The notes: generated by a model not told the origin, from the sequence alone. A stretch of DNA of 64,000 nucleotides from Lineus longissimus (GCF_910592395.1 NC_088321.1:10356001-10420000), one strand, 5' to 3'; counted from the stretch's first letter, positions 22,076 through 35,056 are shown. Program-made: numbers and translations.

Positions 22076-22862
22076 AGCACCAATATCTTGAAATTGCGAT
22101 CCAAGCTGCTGCCATTGGTATTATTAAAATAAACAGTGTGTATTGGATCCACTCACCAATAAGATCCCAAGCCAGACAATACCCGAGTTCTACTACTGGG
22201 TAGAGCCTAAACAAGTATGCCTTTCGCAGCCATAAAAGGGGTGGGATATGAATGCTCATGTTGAAATTTTAATAGACTGGACTAGCCCTTTTGGGCGCTT
22301 AAGACTGTCGTGGCTCGTGAACGAGTGCATACCCAGCATGTGAGTGTTTCACTCATTGGCCGGTCCTTCCTGAGGCGCTCAGGAACTCCACTCAAGCAAT
22401 ATGATATATTGCATGTGAAAAGTTGATTGCTGTGCTTTCAAATGAATTATAACTACAACTGTACCATCAGTTTTCTTGAAAGGGGTGATGTGTCCAATGC
22501 GAATCTTAGAACGCCAACCACCGGCCAATGACACAATCATTTGGCGGTGGGCACCTGCTGGCCAAACGCTTTGCTCCAACCTCTGAAATGATTTGAGACA
22601 GGGAAGCAACCCTAACGCACTTTGTTAATACGGCAAACGTATAATTGTTTTAAGCATTGCATTCTTCGTACTATCCGATATAGGATTTAGAATGATATCA
22701 TCACCTAATTTGTGCGGCCTGGAATGACTGAGCCAAATTGATTTCATTAACGGGGACCTGAATAATTCCAAACAACTCACCTCTGTGGTTGATACAGTTG
22801 TCTCCAGTACTTCTACAGGCGATGGATTGAAGGAGTAATATACCGGTAAGTAGGTGGCGCAT

Positions 22863-25800
22863 CGTCGAACTGAAAGCCTAACTCACACTGGATCGGAGTG
22901 GGGTAACAATACAATACCAATCCCAATACAATGGGTTTTTTTCTTCCTGGTTCAAAAGTTCGAACGAATGTTACAGAGTTATCAAGTATAGCTGTATCTG
23001 TGCTGTATTCTTCGAATTTTCAATGTACATTCGTTACTCGATTCTTGAAAGATTGTTTTTCAATCTTGACTTAGAGATAATCATATGAATTTGATCAGAA
23101 CTTCGAGGACATCTGCCTATGCACGCGCATGTCGCAACGGTGTTGCAATATGGTGTCTGATGGATGCTCTTTGTAATGCGCATTTACAATTTTCATAAAG
23201 AAAACCTATCACGCAACGCTTATAAAAAGATCTCGCTATTGCGTTTTCTGGGCATGAGATTTAGTGAACATCTGTTTCAACAATCTTGCTTTGGGTAAAA
23301 TAGGCAATGTTTCTAGTAGTCTGGTAGTGATTGCAGCTGAAAAGGCATGCATACACTTGCCGTAAGAGGACAGCTGTTAGTCGTAAAGAAAAACACTTCA
23401 TTCTTCAAAACATAACGATAGCAAATATTTAGTGCTGTAATTTTTATCGTTAAAACAGCCTGAGAATGAAAAACGTCCATAAACGACCTCACAGACAACT
23501 ACTGCCAGACTACCAAGGCTGACACTCCACTTGTACACACTACACAAAGGGTATAACGGATACATTGTGTAGTTATGTACCTGCATGGTGTCGAAGTTAT
23601 ATATTAGCCTTAATCACAATATACACTTTCAATTTGTGTACATCATTGTACATAATATACCGCATTGACTTATTCCGCCCAGCAAAGGTAAATTTCATTA
23701 CCCCTTTGATTTAGGCATGTATGTGAGCATTGTTAGTACACTGCTGCGACGCAAATGTTCACTTATCATTTTAATAGACACAACTAGACATCGCTAGCAA
23801 CACATTGATATCTCTTGCACGAACATTCGTCATGCCACCACTGAGAAATTGCCTCTTCAAACAAAACGTTTGACGAATATAATGATCATTTATTATCGAA
23901 TCGATGGTATAATTCAAGTCGTGATCAAGGTAGGTAGTTCCAATCTTTTTCCCGAAGGCCAAGATCCTGCCACTTTCCAGTATTTCGCCTAAGGCTGGTA
24001 ACCCATTATTTTGGAGCAGCGCAGAAGAAGGTGCCTCCATACTTACAGATCTACTCCCCTGTCACAACAGTAAGAGGGCCGCCGGTCGAATTTGCACCCT
24101 CGGTTAATCCGGCGGTATCGACGAAATAGCTAAGGTGGCCATGACCAGTAGTACCAGAGTTGATGTGACACTTGCAAACGAGGATGGAGCACGAGAGAAA
24201 GAGCATTCTTGAACACGGATAAAACACGCAGTGAAATAGTTCAAAACTCATTAACTGTATTCACGCATGGTCGTATCAATGAAACCATTGTTCGTATTGA
24301 TTGAGTTGGAAGCAAAAAGATAACAAGTTTCAAAATCTATCAATTTCCAATATGTACACTATTTTGAATGTCTTATGTTCTGCCTTAAATCCTTGCTTCT
24401 CACACTCTCCTGCACCAGTCCATGTTTGGTTAAGACAAAATTACTAATACATTTGAGCTAAGCTTCGCTTGCAGCCAGTGTATGTCAAAGCCAATCACTA
24501 TTTTTAAATATTTTATTTTACAAGTCCTTAATCAGATTTAAGCTGTTTATTCTAATTTTATACATTGCTTTGTGCTTTGCTCGGCGTTACCTGTATAGGC
24601 TAGCCTATACCGTCTCACACATGCATGCGTGGCTTATTGTCTAACTGCCCTGCCCTGTCTTGGCCTCGGCTCTCTGACCGAGTCACCTTCCGGTCTTTCC
24701 TGCGTCTTCATGCTCTTGTAGGGACCGCCCGCCCGAGGTGATGCGCGAGGCGCGGTAGAGTCCGGGGCATCTGACTCACGGCTCAACATCACGCCCTGCC
24801 CGGGCTGGGGCACGATTCGTGTCGGCTTCCCGGCGAAAAATCATAATTTTTTTTCAAACGCTGGAAACCTTTATATCTAAGATTATAGCGGTAGACAACA
24901 TCCTTTGTATAGTCTCTTTTACAGTGTCACAGTGGACAACGGTACACCATTAACGATTTTTGCTTTGGAAAAATAATGTTATTTCTACCTGAATTGTCAA
25001 CTAGATGATCAAGTTGCACTCTGAAAAATGAGAACCAATCTGTGATTTGAATGGTAGTTATGGTTCAATGTACGTCGATTTCCGTTCTAGTCGCCTGTTC
25101 ATTTTCGTGTATATACTGTATTGTCTCCTCTAAGCCATGTGAGCACAGTAATGCTGTGCTAACTGTTTGGCCATGCACTACTAAGCATGGGTTCCGCCCC
25201 ATAATCAATCAACAGGCCTCAACATAACATTCACAACAGAAAATGCAAATCCAAATCCCCCAAATTGGATTTGAAACCGAACTGGAGATCGGATTTTGCA
25301 AAGACATATTTATATTTACACATAAATCTGGTCATCCTTCCCAATAAACTCGGGTGTTGCCTCATCCAAATGATTTTGCAAAGTTCTTTTTGTATATGTT
25401 CGGGTTCGTCATTTTGTTCCCTAGCAAGTTAGCAATACACTATTTGGTTTATAGAACATCCCGTACAACATCTATGCACTGTGCAAGAGTGTGTGTGTTT
25501 GAGGGCCCACTGGACATACCCCTGATCATATGTCAATACGGAAAAAAACACAGGTTTATAGATGCAAACCTACGATATCAATAAATGACTTGAACAATGC
25601 CAAGATGCGTAAACTTGATATCTGCGCGTATTTGTTAAACTTCGTTGCAATCGATAAATGTTGTCCAAGTCTTTTGTCATTAAATCTCGATATAGAAATC
25701 TCAAAATAGCTACCATGTAAATATGATCTGTAAATTGCACAAGCACGCTGCTATCAACATAATATTCTCCTGGTGTTCAATTATTCTCACGAAAAATCCA

Positions 25801-25883
25801 ATAAAATTTAACACAATTAGTCGAATCCTCCTCTATGGAACAAAGTTGTAACGTTGTATCCCTTGCTTTTCTGAAATGATTTT
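22863..25883. other. Duplicated 5' flank of copy A
   Basis: Apart from one GC-rich insert (24,600-24,845), most of this stretch also occurs upstream of copies B, D and E. It would contain the promoter of copy A, but no TATA box or initiator stands out. A conserved minus-strand open frame lies at 24,051-24,251 with a TM-like phrase in sister copies, and another at 23,771-24,040 (LPALGEILESGRILAFGKKI). Frame is not maintained between copies, so they are not called genes. Confidence 0.5.
24600..24845 (-). other. GC-rich insert with a 68-codon open frame
   Basis: A sharply GC-rich block (GAGGCGCGGTAGAGTCCGGG, CCCGGGCTGGGGCACG) interrupts AT-rich flank DNA and replaces sequence present at this point in the other copies. 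On the minus strand it is open from about 24,840 to TAA 24,634-24,636. The predicted product is Pro/Arg/Ser-rich (APDSTAPRASPRAGGPYKSM, then a RPEGDSVREPRPRQ stretch). Origin is unknown: a SINE, a retrocopied exon or a TE fragment. Confidence 0.4.
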
Positions 25884-27358
25884 TTACATATCTTGTAAAA
25901 TTTCACAACAGTTTGTGTTGATATTAAAGCTAAAGGCTTTACAGGTCACATTGCGTGTGTTCTTGTCATAACAGTACAAGCTGCATTGAATCTTTGAACG
26001 GACAGGCCCTCTGTTATAAGATATTTCGTCAATGGAATCAGGGTCCCCGTCTTCCTTTATGAACATCAGTCAGTTTTCTATACGACAAGGGTTAATAGTT
26101 AACATTTCTCACAAAAATCCCAGGCGGGTAGATCGAGGTAAAATGAATGTCAAAATGTCAAACTGACATACTGACCACTCCACCCGAGTGGTGTGTGAGG
26201 AGACGTCAATACCGACATACTCGACAGCAAGGAACAACTTCTCTAACTCTGAAACAACTCAAACTAAATATTGGAATATGACTTTGTCAGCTTTTTCAGG
26301 CTCTCATACTTGTACCAAACAAAACGATTCAGGGTCGATACACCAAACTGCGCATGCAGGGTCAACACAAAAATTCCTATAATATTCATAGCCATAGATT
26401 TATTCACTTTTTGGTCCATGCGCATGTACATTCGTCAAACGATTCTTGCAAGATTACTGCTATTTGTTAAAGTTTTAATATGCCAGCTGACGTGTACATT
26501 ACACAAGACTGAACCTGACATTAAATTGAGATCTTGCGATATTAGAATCTTGTCTTAACTTTCGATTTTACATTCGGGCTAGACTGAGTGTTCTGATTAA
26601 AATTGAAATTAATCCAAGTCTGTTAAGAGACAACATTCGCAGTCAGAATGTTTGGATAAAATCCCTTTAAGAATCATTTTCAGAATGCGTGCCGTACTTA
26701 CTCTCATATTTAACTGGAATGACAAAGCGAAATAAGAACGTTATACAGTTGATTCGGCGGAATGAATTGATTTTTGTCATTTTCGGCCAGAAAATCTTCA
26801 TTCTTGTATTAATGCGAATTCTATATACTGGTTATTGTTGTGCGTTGTACCAAGAATGGATGGGCAATGTCCAGTAACAAAATACGACCTGTCCAAGGTA
26901 TCCTATACTAGTGTTTACAATGCTGAGGACTAAAGGACAAAGCTGAACACTTACATTACTGTTGGGTTGCGAAATGATCAATTAGGGCCTGGCATGCCTG
27001 TGGTTTTCCAACAGAAGTCACCAACACGTTCACTTTAGCCAGGCGTTAAGACGTGTTGGAAGAGTTGACGCCACGTATAGTTGGTTAAACTTGTGTTAAA
27101 CACCAGGGCCCTGATCAATGAAAACAGAAACTGGGTGTGATAGTTCAAATAGGTGAAAATTGAGTCACTAACTCGAAACCTTCTTCCGTTAAGCTCAGTG
27201 AACATAAATATATTAACGCCGAGCTAAAGTTACTGCAGAGTGAACTGACTTAACTTGTTTTGTGCAAAAGTGTTTGAGTTCCAGCGCCGAAGACGTTGGC
27301 GACTATGGACTTAAGCATTTTAATGGATTACTCACGGTTGGAAAAACTTCAAACTTAC

Positions 27359-27912
27359 CACTCTCATAAATACTTTGAACCTCCCGTTGATTCAACAAGC
27401 ATGGATAAATCATAAAGCTCGACATGGATCCCAGAAACTGAAGTGGACTGCAAGGTGGTGATGGAAATGGTAAATGACGACCAAGAAAATAATAGCGACC
27501 CGATATGATAAGGATATATTTTCGTATCGTCTTAGCATTCAGTTTAACCCCGTCGATGAAAATTTTATGGACATTTCTTATTATGTCCACCGTTACAACA
27601 AGAAAATGCCAAACACGCACCCTGACTGCCTTTTCAGATTGTGTAACTAGCGCCCAAGTCTCATGAGGTCGGTTATTACATGATACCTCTATAGAATCGG
27701 CGCTTCTTACAAAAATGTCAAAGTGTTTTCCAGCAGTCCAAAATAGCATTTTACCTCCTCTGTCATGGTTACGCCGCCGAAAGTAGAGAGCAAACGAAAT
27801 GGTATCGTACTTCTGAAGATCAATGTTCAGCTCAACCTCATGATCACATTCATTAAATGAGAGAACCTCACCAAAATAAGTTGACTTGGCGTAATTTGCA
27901 CCGTACTTCACA
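27359..27912 (-). CDS. Copy B exon 3: LamG/ConA-like domain
   Basis: 554 nt, fully open, with the longest LamG exon of the array; extra codons fall in a loop and keep the frame. Key stretches are FGEVLSFNECDHEVELNIDL, TISFALYFRRRNHDRGG, VWHFLVVTVDIIRNVHKIFI, FLGRHLPFP and CLLNQREVQSIYESG. The donor is AGTG/GTAAGT. The acceptor differs slightly (CTCGATCCAG) because of a small local insertion. Confidence 0.74.
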
Positions 27913-27943
27913 CTGGATCGAGGATTTTGAAATCGTTACAATG

Positions 27944-28059
27944 GGTGATATGAATAAAGACTAGCAAATGCTTTTACTCCGGTTTTGTACAGGAAGGCCT
28001 AGTGTAAATGTGCATGGAGATTTAGATAAAAGCATTTGCTAGTCTTTATTCATATCACC
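27944..28059. mobile_element. 116-bp hairpin MITE beside exon 3 of copy B
   Basis: Perfect terminal inverted repeats of about 33 bp, starting GGTGATATGAATAAAGACTA, bracket a 50-bp loop. The element is flanked by CAATG on both sides (27,939-27,943 and 28,060-28,064). Sister copies A, C, D and E have the uninterrupted site. It would fold into a long hairpin. Confidence 0.85.
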
Positions 28060-28561
28060 CAATGTCTTGAAAAGTTTTGCATTTAAAGACACAGTCGTTA
28101 ACTTCTGTAGAGAATCTCCGATGCCATAAATCACAAAGTCTGTACACGGAGCCACAGCCAATGTATAAACATAAACAGCCTCAAGTAGAGTGGAGCAACC
28201 GATTGATACCCGACTGATTCTGCTGGCTTGGAACTTTAGACGGAAATGGCGATGAAAAGAAGAAATGTAGGTCTTCTATGGCTGTGTAACTTCGTATTGC
28301 ACTAGACTGGAAGCTTACGCCCCTGTTGAGCAGTGTTACAATATTGGATATTGGACCAAAAGGGAACAAAGATGCAGTGGTTTTGCTTCCAAAGTCTGAG
28401 AGTTTATAAATAATGGAGAATCCACGGGCGCAGTTACCTTATATTCCTGTCAGTTCCATCAAGAAAGAACACACTGGTGTCTGAAATGCAAAGGAACACA
28501 ACATTATTCCATTTTAAATTGCCTTAGTCAATTTTAAGCTTCAACTTGATTTACTAAAATT

Positions 28562-29095
28562 TACGAAAGCCCAGAGGCCCATCTGAAATTCGAAATCCGA
28601 AGTCCAAAATTCTCGAATCCGAAATCCGTGTTTCAAAATCCCTAATCGCTGGTAATGAGAATGGATAAATTTAAAGTGCATTAAAGAGACCACTGGGGGT
28701 TCAATTAAGTCAAGCTTTTGCATTAAATTGCAACTATAATTTTAACCCCTACATGGGCACGATTCTTTGAGCTAGTCAGACTAACAAGAATATCATTTTG
28801 AAAGAATGCAATATATTTGACCTATTTTCTACTAATCATTGCGTCAAGAATGCATCACGGTATATGTAAAATAATCACCTGACATCAGCAGGTCGAGCTG
28901 ATTTAGCTTCCTACAATGATTTGATGCATATAAACGCAGTGCCGATTGCGGCCATTTTGCATTCACCGAATAAAATGTTACACGACATCTAATTGGTTTC
29001 AAAATTTCGTAGGTTTTCCTCTGACTGGTTAATATTTTATCTCAAATTTCAGATTTTGAATTTTGAATTTCAGATGAGCCTGCTGGGCTTTCGTA
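28562..29095. mobile_element. Intron-1 MITE (TACGAAAGCC ends), copy B
   Basis: Orthologous to 8,317-8,884, with several internal deletions. It is followed directly by the intact site (GGCACCAATATC) into which BEL inserted in copy A. Confidence 0.62.
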
Positions 29096-29537
29096 GAAAT
29101 TGGCACCAATATCTTAAAAATGAGATCCAAGCTGCTATCATTGGCATCATTTAAATATACTGTGTGTATGTTGCCACGGTTTTGAGTAAGATTGCACATG
29201 TTGACACCTTTTAATTGAATGGAAGACTTTTTAGGCGTTTAAGATTGTTTTGACTCTTGAAGTAGCGTATTTCCAACATGTGAGTGTAAAAAGTAGATTG
29301 CTGTGCTTTCCAGTGAATTATAACTACCATCAGTTTTTTTGTAAGAGGTGATGTGTCCAATGCGAATTTTTAGACCGGCAACCACCCGCCAATGACGCAA
29401 TCATTTGGCAGTGGGCACCTGCTTGCCAAACGCTTTGCACCAACCTCTGAAATGATTTTAAGACAGGCAAGCATTTTTGTTAATTTGACAATAGTATAAT
29501 TGTTTTAAGCATTTGAAATCATCTTACTATTCGATAT

Positions 29538-31220
29538 AGGATTTAGAATGATATCATCACCTAAATTGGGGGCCTGGAATGACTAAGCCGAATTGATTTT
29601 ATTGATAGGGGCCTGAATAATTCCAAACAACTCACTTCTGTGGTTGATACATGTGTCTCCCGTACTTCCACAAGCGATGGATTGAAGGAGAAATATTAAG
29701 GTTAGTACGTTGCGCATCGTCGAAATGAACGCTGAACTCACACTTGATCGTAGTCGGCTCACAATACACTACCAATCCCAATACAATGGGCTTATTTCTA
29801 CTTGGTTCAAAAGTTGGAATGAATGTTATACAGAGTTATCCCTATTCATCATAGCTGCCTGCGTTCTGTGGCGAGGGATCCTTTAATCCAGTTATTGTGT
29901 TAGATATGGAGGATAGGCCGGTTGAAAATGCCCCTAAGAAATACTAAGCATATTACGAAATCCAAAATGTTCATGTAATCTGTCGAAAGAGGGCATTTAC
30001 GTCATTTGCACGTCAAATAAACGTCATACACGTTTTTGATACAAAATACGGAGTAAAATAGAAACATTTCCGCTAGTACGGTAGTGATTGCAGCTGAAAA
30101 GGCATGCAGACAATTGCCGCAAGAGGACAGCAGTTTGTCGTAGTCGGAGAAAAACACTCTTCATCCTCAAAACATGACGATAACAAATGTTTAGTGACGT
30201 AATGTATATCGTTAAAACAGCATGGGAATGAAAAAAAAGTCCATAAGTGACCTCACATACAACTATCGCCCGACTATCAAGGCTGGCACTCCAATTGCAC
30301 ACACTAAACAATGTGTATAACGGATACATTGTGTAGTCGTGCATTGTGTCGAAGTTATATATAAGCCTTAATCCAAGGATTTAGAATGATATCATCACCT
30401 AAATTGGGGGCCTGGAATGACTAAGCCGAATTGATTTTATTGATGGGGGACTGAATGATTCCAAACAACTCACTTCTGTGGTTGATACATGTGTCTCCCG
30501 TACTTCCACAGGCGATGGATTGAAGGAGAAATATTAAGGTTAGTACGTTGCGCATCGTCGAAATGAACGCCTAACTCACACTTGATCGGAGTCGGCTCAC
30601 AATACACTACCAATCCCAATACAATGGGCTTATTTCTACTTGGTTCAAAAGTTGGAATGAATGTTATACAGAGTTATCCCTATTCATCATAGCTGCCTGC
30701 GTTCTGTGGCGAGGGATTCTTTAATCCAGTTATTGTGTTAGATATGGAGGATAGGCCGGTTCAAAATGCTCCTAAGAAATAATTTGTTTATTACGAAAAT
30801 CCAAAATGTTCATGTTATCTGTCGGAAGAGGACATTCACGTCATTTGCACCTCAAATATAATGTGTCATACACGTTTTTTTGATACAAAATACGGTGTAG
30901 AATAGAGAACATTTCTGGTAATCCGGTATTGATTGCAGCTGAAAAGGCATGCAGACAATTGCCGTAAGAGGACAGCAGTTAGACTTAGTCGGAGAAAAAC
31001 ACTCTTCATCCTCAAAACGTAACGATAGCAAATGTTTTGTGACGTAATGTATATCGTTAAAACAGCATGGGAATGAAAAAAAAGTCCATAAGTGACCTCA
31101 CATACAACTATCGCCCGACTATCAAGGCTGGCACTCCAATTGCACACACTAAACAATGTGTATAACGGATACATTGTGTAGTCGTGCATTGTGTCGAAGT
31201 TATATATAAGCCTTAATCCA
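29538..31220. repeat. Tandem duplication (838-bp offset) including exon 1 of copy B
   Basis: Unit 1 starts AGGATTTAGAATGATATC at 29,538 and unit 2 at 30,376. The second carries the same signal-peptide exon (30,474-30,555), the same donor and the same upstream flank. Similarity is very high, with a few indels (845-bp offset at the far end). Copy B therefore has two possible first exons. Confidence 0.9.
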
Positions 31221-33650
31221 AAGAGACACTTTCTATTTGCATACATCATTGTACATGATTTATCCCGTTCACCGAAACCGCACAGCAAACTTCAATTCTT
31301 GCCACATGTGACAATTTTATTACCACTTTGATTTAGACATGAACATTCGCATTGTAGACAGCTGCAACCTGCTTTGATGTTCTATTTTTAAAAGTACGAA
31401 AACAAATGCTTGTTGACACTAATTTTCACTGATCATTTTACTAGACACAACTAGACACCGCTTGCAACACATGGATATCTCTTGTACGAACATTCGTTAT
31501 GGTGCCGTTGAGAAGTTGCCTCTACAAACAAAGAGCTTGACGAATACAATGATCATTTATAAAGCAATCAATAGTATAATTCAAGTAGTGACCAAAGTAG
31601 GTAGTTCCAATCCTTTTCCCGAAGACCAAGATGCTGCCACTTTCCGGTATTACGCCTGAGGCTGGTAACACATTTCTTTGGAGCTGATGTAGCGAAAGAA
31701 AGCGTGTCCATAATTAACGACATACTCATTTGTCGCAATCGTAAGCTTGGTAAGAGGGCCGCCGGTCGAAGTTGCGGCCTCGGTAAAACGGTATCGACGA
31801 AAGAGCTAAGGTGGCAATGGCCAGTACCAGAGTTGATGTGACACTTGCAAACGAGTCGTTGTTTATTCTACTCATACTTTGAACATAAAACAAAGGATAG
31901 TGCAACGAGAGAGACAGAGCTTTCCGGAACACGGATATATGTTACCCAGTGAAATAGTTCAAAACTCATTAACTGTATTCACGCATCGTCGTATCAATGA
32001 AACTATTGTTCGTATTGATTGAGTTGGAAGAAAAACGATAACAAGTTTCAAAATCTATCAATTTCCAATATGTACACTATTTTGAATGTCTTGTGTTCTG
32101 CCTTAAATCCTTGCTTCTCAAACTCTCCTGCACCAGTCCATGTTTGGTTAAGACAAAATTACTAATACATTTGAGCTAAGCTTCGCTTGCAGCCAGTGTA
32201 TGTCAAAGCCAATCACTATTTTTAAGTATTTTATTTTACAAGCCCTTAATCAGATTTAAGCTGTTTATTCTAATTTGATACATTGATTTGTGATTGGCTT
32301 GACGTTACCTGTATAGCGTTGAAAAACATTCTCTTTGATGTGTATTATGTCTTAAAGTCAGTCAAATGGAACTATCCTTCTGCGATCAGAAGTAAAGCAT
32401 GCATTCCTGAAAAAGAATTCGTTTTTATACACATCATCATATCTGTGGCCCGTTCTAGCAAAACCAGTAGCATGTCACACATAAGATGAGCCCAGGTGAC
32501 ACCAGGAGATAATAGAAGAAATTGATGTCGTCAGAATTCACAAAAGGCAGACAATAGTGAAAGGAACACACAGTCCGTCTTAACCTGCCAAGCTCAGAGC
32601 GACATTCGACTGGTTTTGCTGGAACGGGTCACATATATTTGGCAGTACCAGAGTCTTATTGAGATGTGACGTGTCCCATCTATATATCGCTTTTATAAAA
32701 CCGCTAAAAAACTATAAAAAACTATCATTAGACAACATCCTTTGTGTAGTCTCGTTCACAGTGTCACAGTGGACAACGGTACACCATTAACGTGACCACA
32801 TTTCAGCGTTTATATGCGGGTACGGCGACCAGGAACTTTTTGACACTTGATGGTAAGTTTTTCGTACTTCTTATTGATTGAGACAATATTTTAAACCTGT
32901 AATTGGGATGATATGTCCGCGAACATATTTGGCATGACTGGGATTCCGAACAAGTTACAATGATCTGATAAACTCTTATATTTTGGCATTTTTGATATCC
33001 CTTTGAAAAGCTTGAATATTACAGTATCCAGAGTACATTAAGGCCCTCTTTGATATTCGGAGGAATCGTCAGGCCCTCGGCTTCTCTTACTTTAGTCGTA
33101 CATTATGTAGTTATCAAACATGACTTCGATTCGTGAGATGATTAGGTACATATGACGATAAATGCAAAACGTACGGCCATTAAAAACGACTCGGTGCACT
33201 CCATCAACAACCGACCACAACTAAAAATAGAAAATCCGTTTGAACGGCTTTTTCTTTGGAAAATAATGTTATTTCTACCTGAATTGTCAACTAGATGATC
33301 AAGTTGCACTCTGAAAAATGAGAACCAATCTGTGATTTGAATGGTAGTTATGGTTCAATGTTTGTCGATTTCCGTTCTAGTCGCCTGTTAATTTTCGTAA
33401 ATATATACTGTATTGTCTCCTCTAAGCCATGTGAGCACAGTAATGCTGTGCTAACTGTTTGGCCATGCACTACTAAGCATGAGTTCCGCCCCATATTCAA
33501 TCAACAGGCCTCAACATAACATAAACCACAGGAAATGTTGTTTATGGTAATTACGGTCATGTTAATGGTGTACCGCTGTCCACTGTGGTTGCGGGGGATT
33601 TGGATTTGCAACCGAACTGGATATCGGATTTTGCAAAGACATATTATTCA
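31221..33650. other. Duplicated 5' flank of copy B
   Basis: Homologous to the flanks at 23.6-25.3, 42.2-43.1 and 49.2-51.0 kb. It contains a 190-bp MITE at 32,444-32,633 and a minus-strand open frame at 31,726-31,932 with a hydrophobic stretch (ASVTSTLVLAIATLALSSIP). That stretch is similar in the other copies, but the frame around it is not. No convincing gene. Confidence 0.5.
32444..32633. mobile_element. 190-bp MITE, TGTGRCCCGT family
   Basis: Ends TGTGGCCCGTTCTAGCAAAA and the complementary TTTTGCTGGAACGGGTCACA. It has exactly the same length and interior as 36,884-37,073, in reverse orientation. Right-truncated relatives lie at 42,539-42,708 and 50,444-50,612. Confidence 0.8.
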
Positions 33651-34893
33651 CAATGTGATCTTATTTCTGTTCCTGAAAAGTTGTTTTCAGTGTATTTTCT
33701 CCTTGAAATCGATCACTTCAGGTACTATTACTGTGCATACCTAGTTAAATTAGTGTCTAGTTTCGTCTCTGATGACATTTATTTCGTAAAAATCGCTGTT
33801 TTTTTCTAAAAAGGTGTTTTTGTGGTCATTTTGGCTGTTTATTTCGAGGGTACGGTAGGAGGTCATCGTTCACTCGATAACTCTTTTTAAAATGAAATAA
33901 AAGCGTTTTAAGATACATGATATGAATTGATATTAATATTCGTTAAGTGGGATTGTCGGTGGACGTTCACTGTTGAACAGTTGTGCTGGAATTACGAATA
34001 TATATCGATATCGTTGAGAGTTCATTCATTAGGGGCCTGTTCTCAATTTTCCTTACAACGCCTCTAGCACTGGGCAATTGCCACCATCTTGAAAAGCAGT
34101 GCCGCGGATGGCTATCGCATCGCCACTACGCATGAGAACACGATGGCTGCCCTGCGCTGCATTGATAGTTCGTAATAAATTCACATAAAAACACACCAGA
34201 AGATCTCCGATTTTATTTACAAAGATCATATTTTGTTATTTATTGATAAAACAAGCCATTTTACCACAGCAGGTGACACATTAGGCCTGAATAAGACTTT
34301 AGAATTTGAAGTGGTGGTGACGATGCCGATATCCAAGATGGCGGAATTATACCAGTGGTCAAATCTCATCTATTTTGGGTAATTGCATCATTATTTCTTT
34401 TTGTGATTGGTGATTTGTAAAATTGAGAATGATTGAAAAATCAGTATTTTTTCACCCAAAGGCATGAGTGAACATTTGATATTTTATTGTGATTTAATTG
34501 GTAATTTGGTCGACATTTTGACAATTATATTTAGCAATATTTCGATAAATGCGGACCTGCTTCTTCCTCTTTTCGTAGTGACGGTGTTTCGATAACTCAG
34601 GTCAGTTTCACGGCAAAAATAAGTGGTAGTTTTGAAATTCGAATGTGCATTTATTGATGTAACGATAAAGTACATTTCCGAGAATAATTAGTGAAAGTTT
34701 CAGTAGGTGTCGATTTTTGTATAGTAGTGTATAGGCGATGGATTGGCTCAGCCATGTCCTCGTCGTGTCAGCGGGGCGCAAGCCGTCATGCGGGATGTAG
34801 GCTACACTACAATGCACGTGATTGATGGTTGAACATTCACTCTCGTTGACACTGACAGTGTATTATTGAAATATTTGATTGTGATGATGGTGT

Positions 34894-34967
34894 ATTGTAC
34901 TAGGCCTTGCATGCTCCCAACGTGTGGCATATTGTACTAGGCCTTGCATGCTCCCAACGTGTGGCAT
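34894..34967. repeat. Perfect 37-bp tandem duplication
   Basis: Two identical adjacent units contain TACTAGGCCTTGCATGCTCC. Complete identity indicates a recent event. Confidence 0.9.
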
Positions 34968-35056
34968 ATTTCACATTGATACTACCAGTATCAATTACAA
35001 AAAAATAGATTGTGAGTAACAATAGGCCTACAATACAATCAATCAATGCTACATGT

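Larger units (their letters stand above)
5891..22862 (-). pseudogene. Copy A: secreted LamG + PAN/apple gene, frameshifted
   Basis: Five-exon gene of the tandem family. Exon 1 is 22,781-22,862 (start at 22,862; 27-residue signal peptide with hydrophobic core LLTGILLLQSIAC; donor GTGAGT). Exon 2 is 8,193-8,235 (43 nt, acceptor TTTCAG, donor GTAACT, contains an NGT sequon). Exon 3 is 7,250-7,797 (LamG-like, donor GTAAGT). Exon 4 is 6,403-6,414 (12 nt). Exon 5 runs from 6,137 down to a TAA at 5,891-5,893. Junction phases 1/2/1/1 agree throughout. Against copies B-E, exon 5 lacks one base around 6,057-6,061, shifting the frame before the PAN cysteines, and its 3' end diverges completely. Intron 1 is about 14.5 kb because a 13.2 kb BEL element sits in it. 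A sequencing error is the alternative to real decay. The family likely encodes a small secreted lectin-like protein; its ligand is unknown. Confidence 0.7.
25884..29717 (-). pseudogene. Copy B: secreted LamG + PAN/apple gene, nonsense in PAN exon
   Basis: Exon 1 is 29,636-29,717 (signal peptide MRNVLTLIFLLQSIACGSTG, donor GTGAGT); a second identical-type exon 1 lies at 30,474-30,555. Exon 2 is 28,438-28,480. Exon 3 is 27,359-27,912. Exon 4 is 26,702-26,713. Exon 5 is 25,884-26,107 with TAA at its end. Exon lengths sum to 915 nt, divisible by three, as in copy D. A single CGA to TGA change (26,070-26,072), a likely CpG transition, stops translation just after the first PAN cysteine. The rest of the PAN exon is intact (CSLYCYDKNTRNVTCKAFSF). 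A 116-bp hairpin MITE sits 31 nt upstream of exon 3. Confidence 0.72.
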
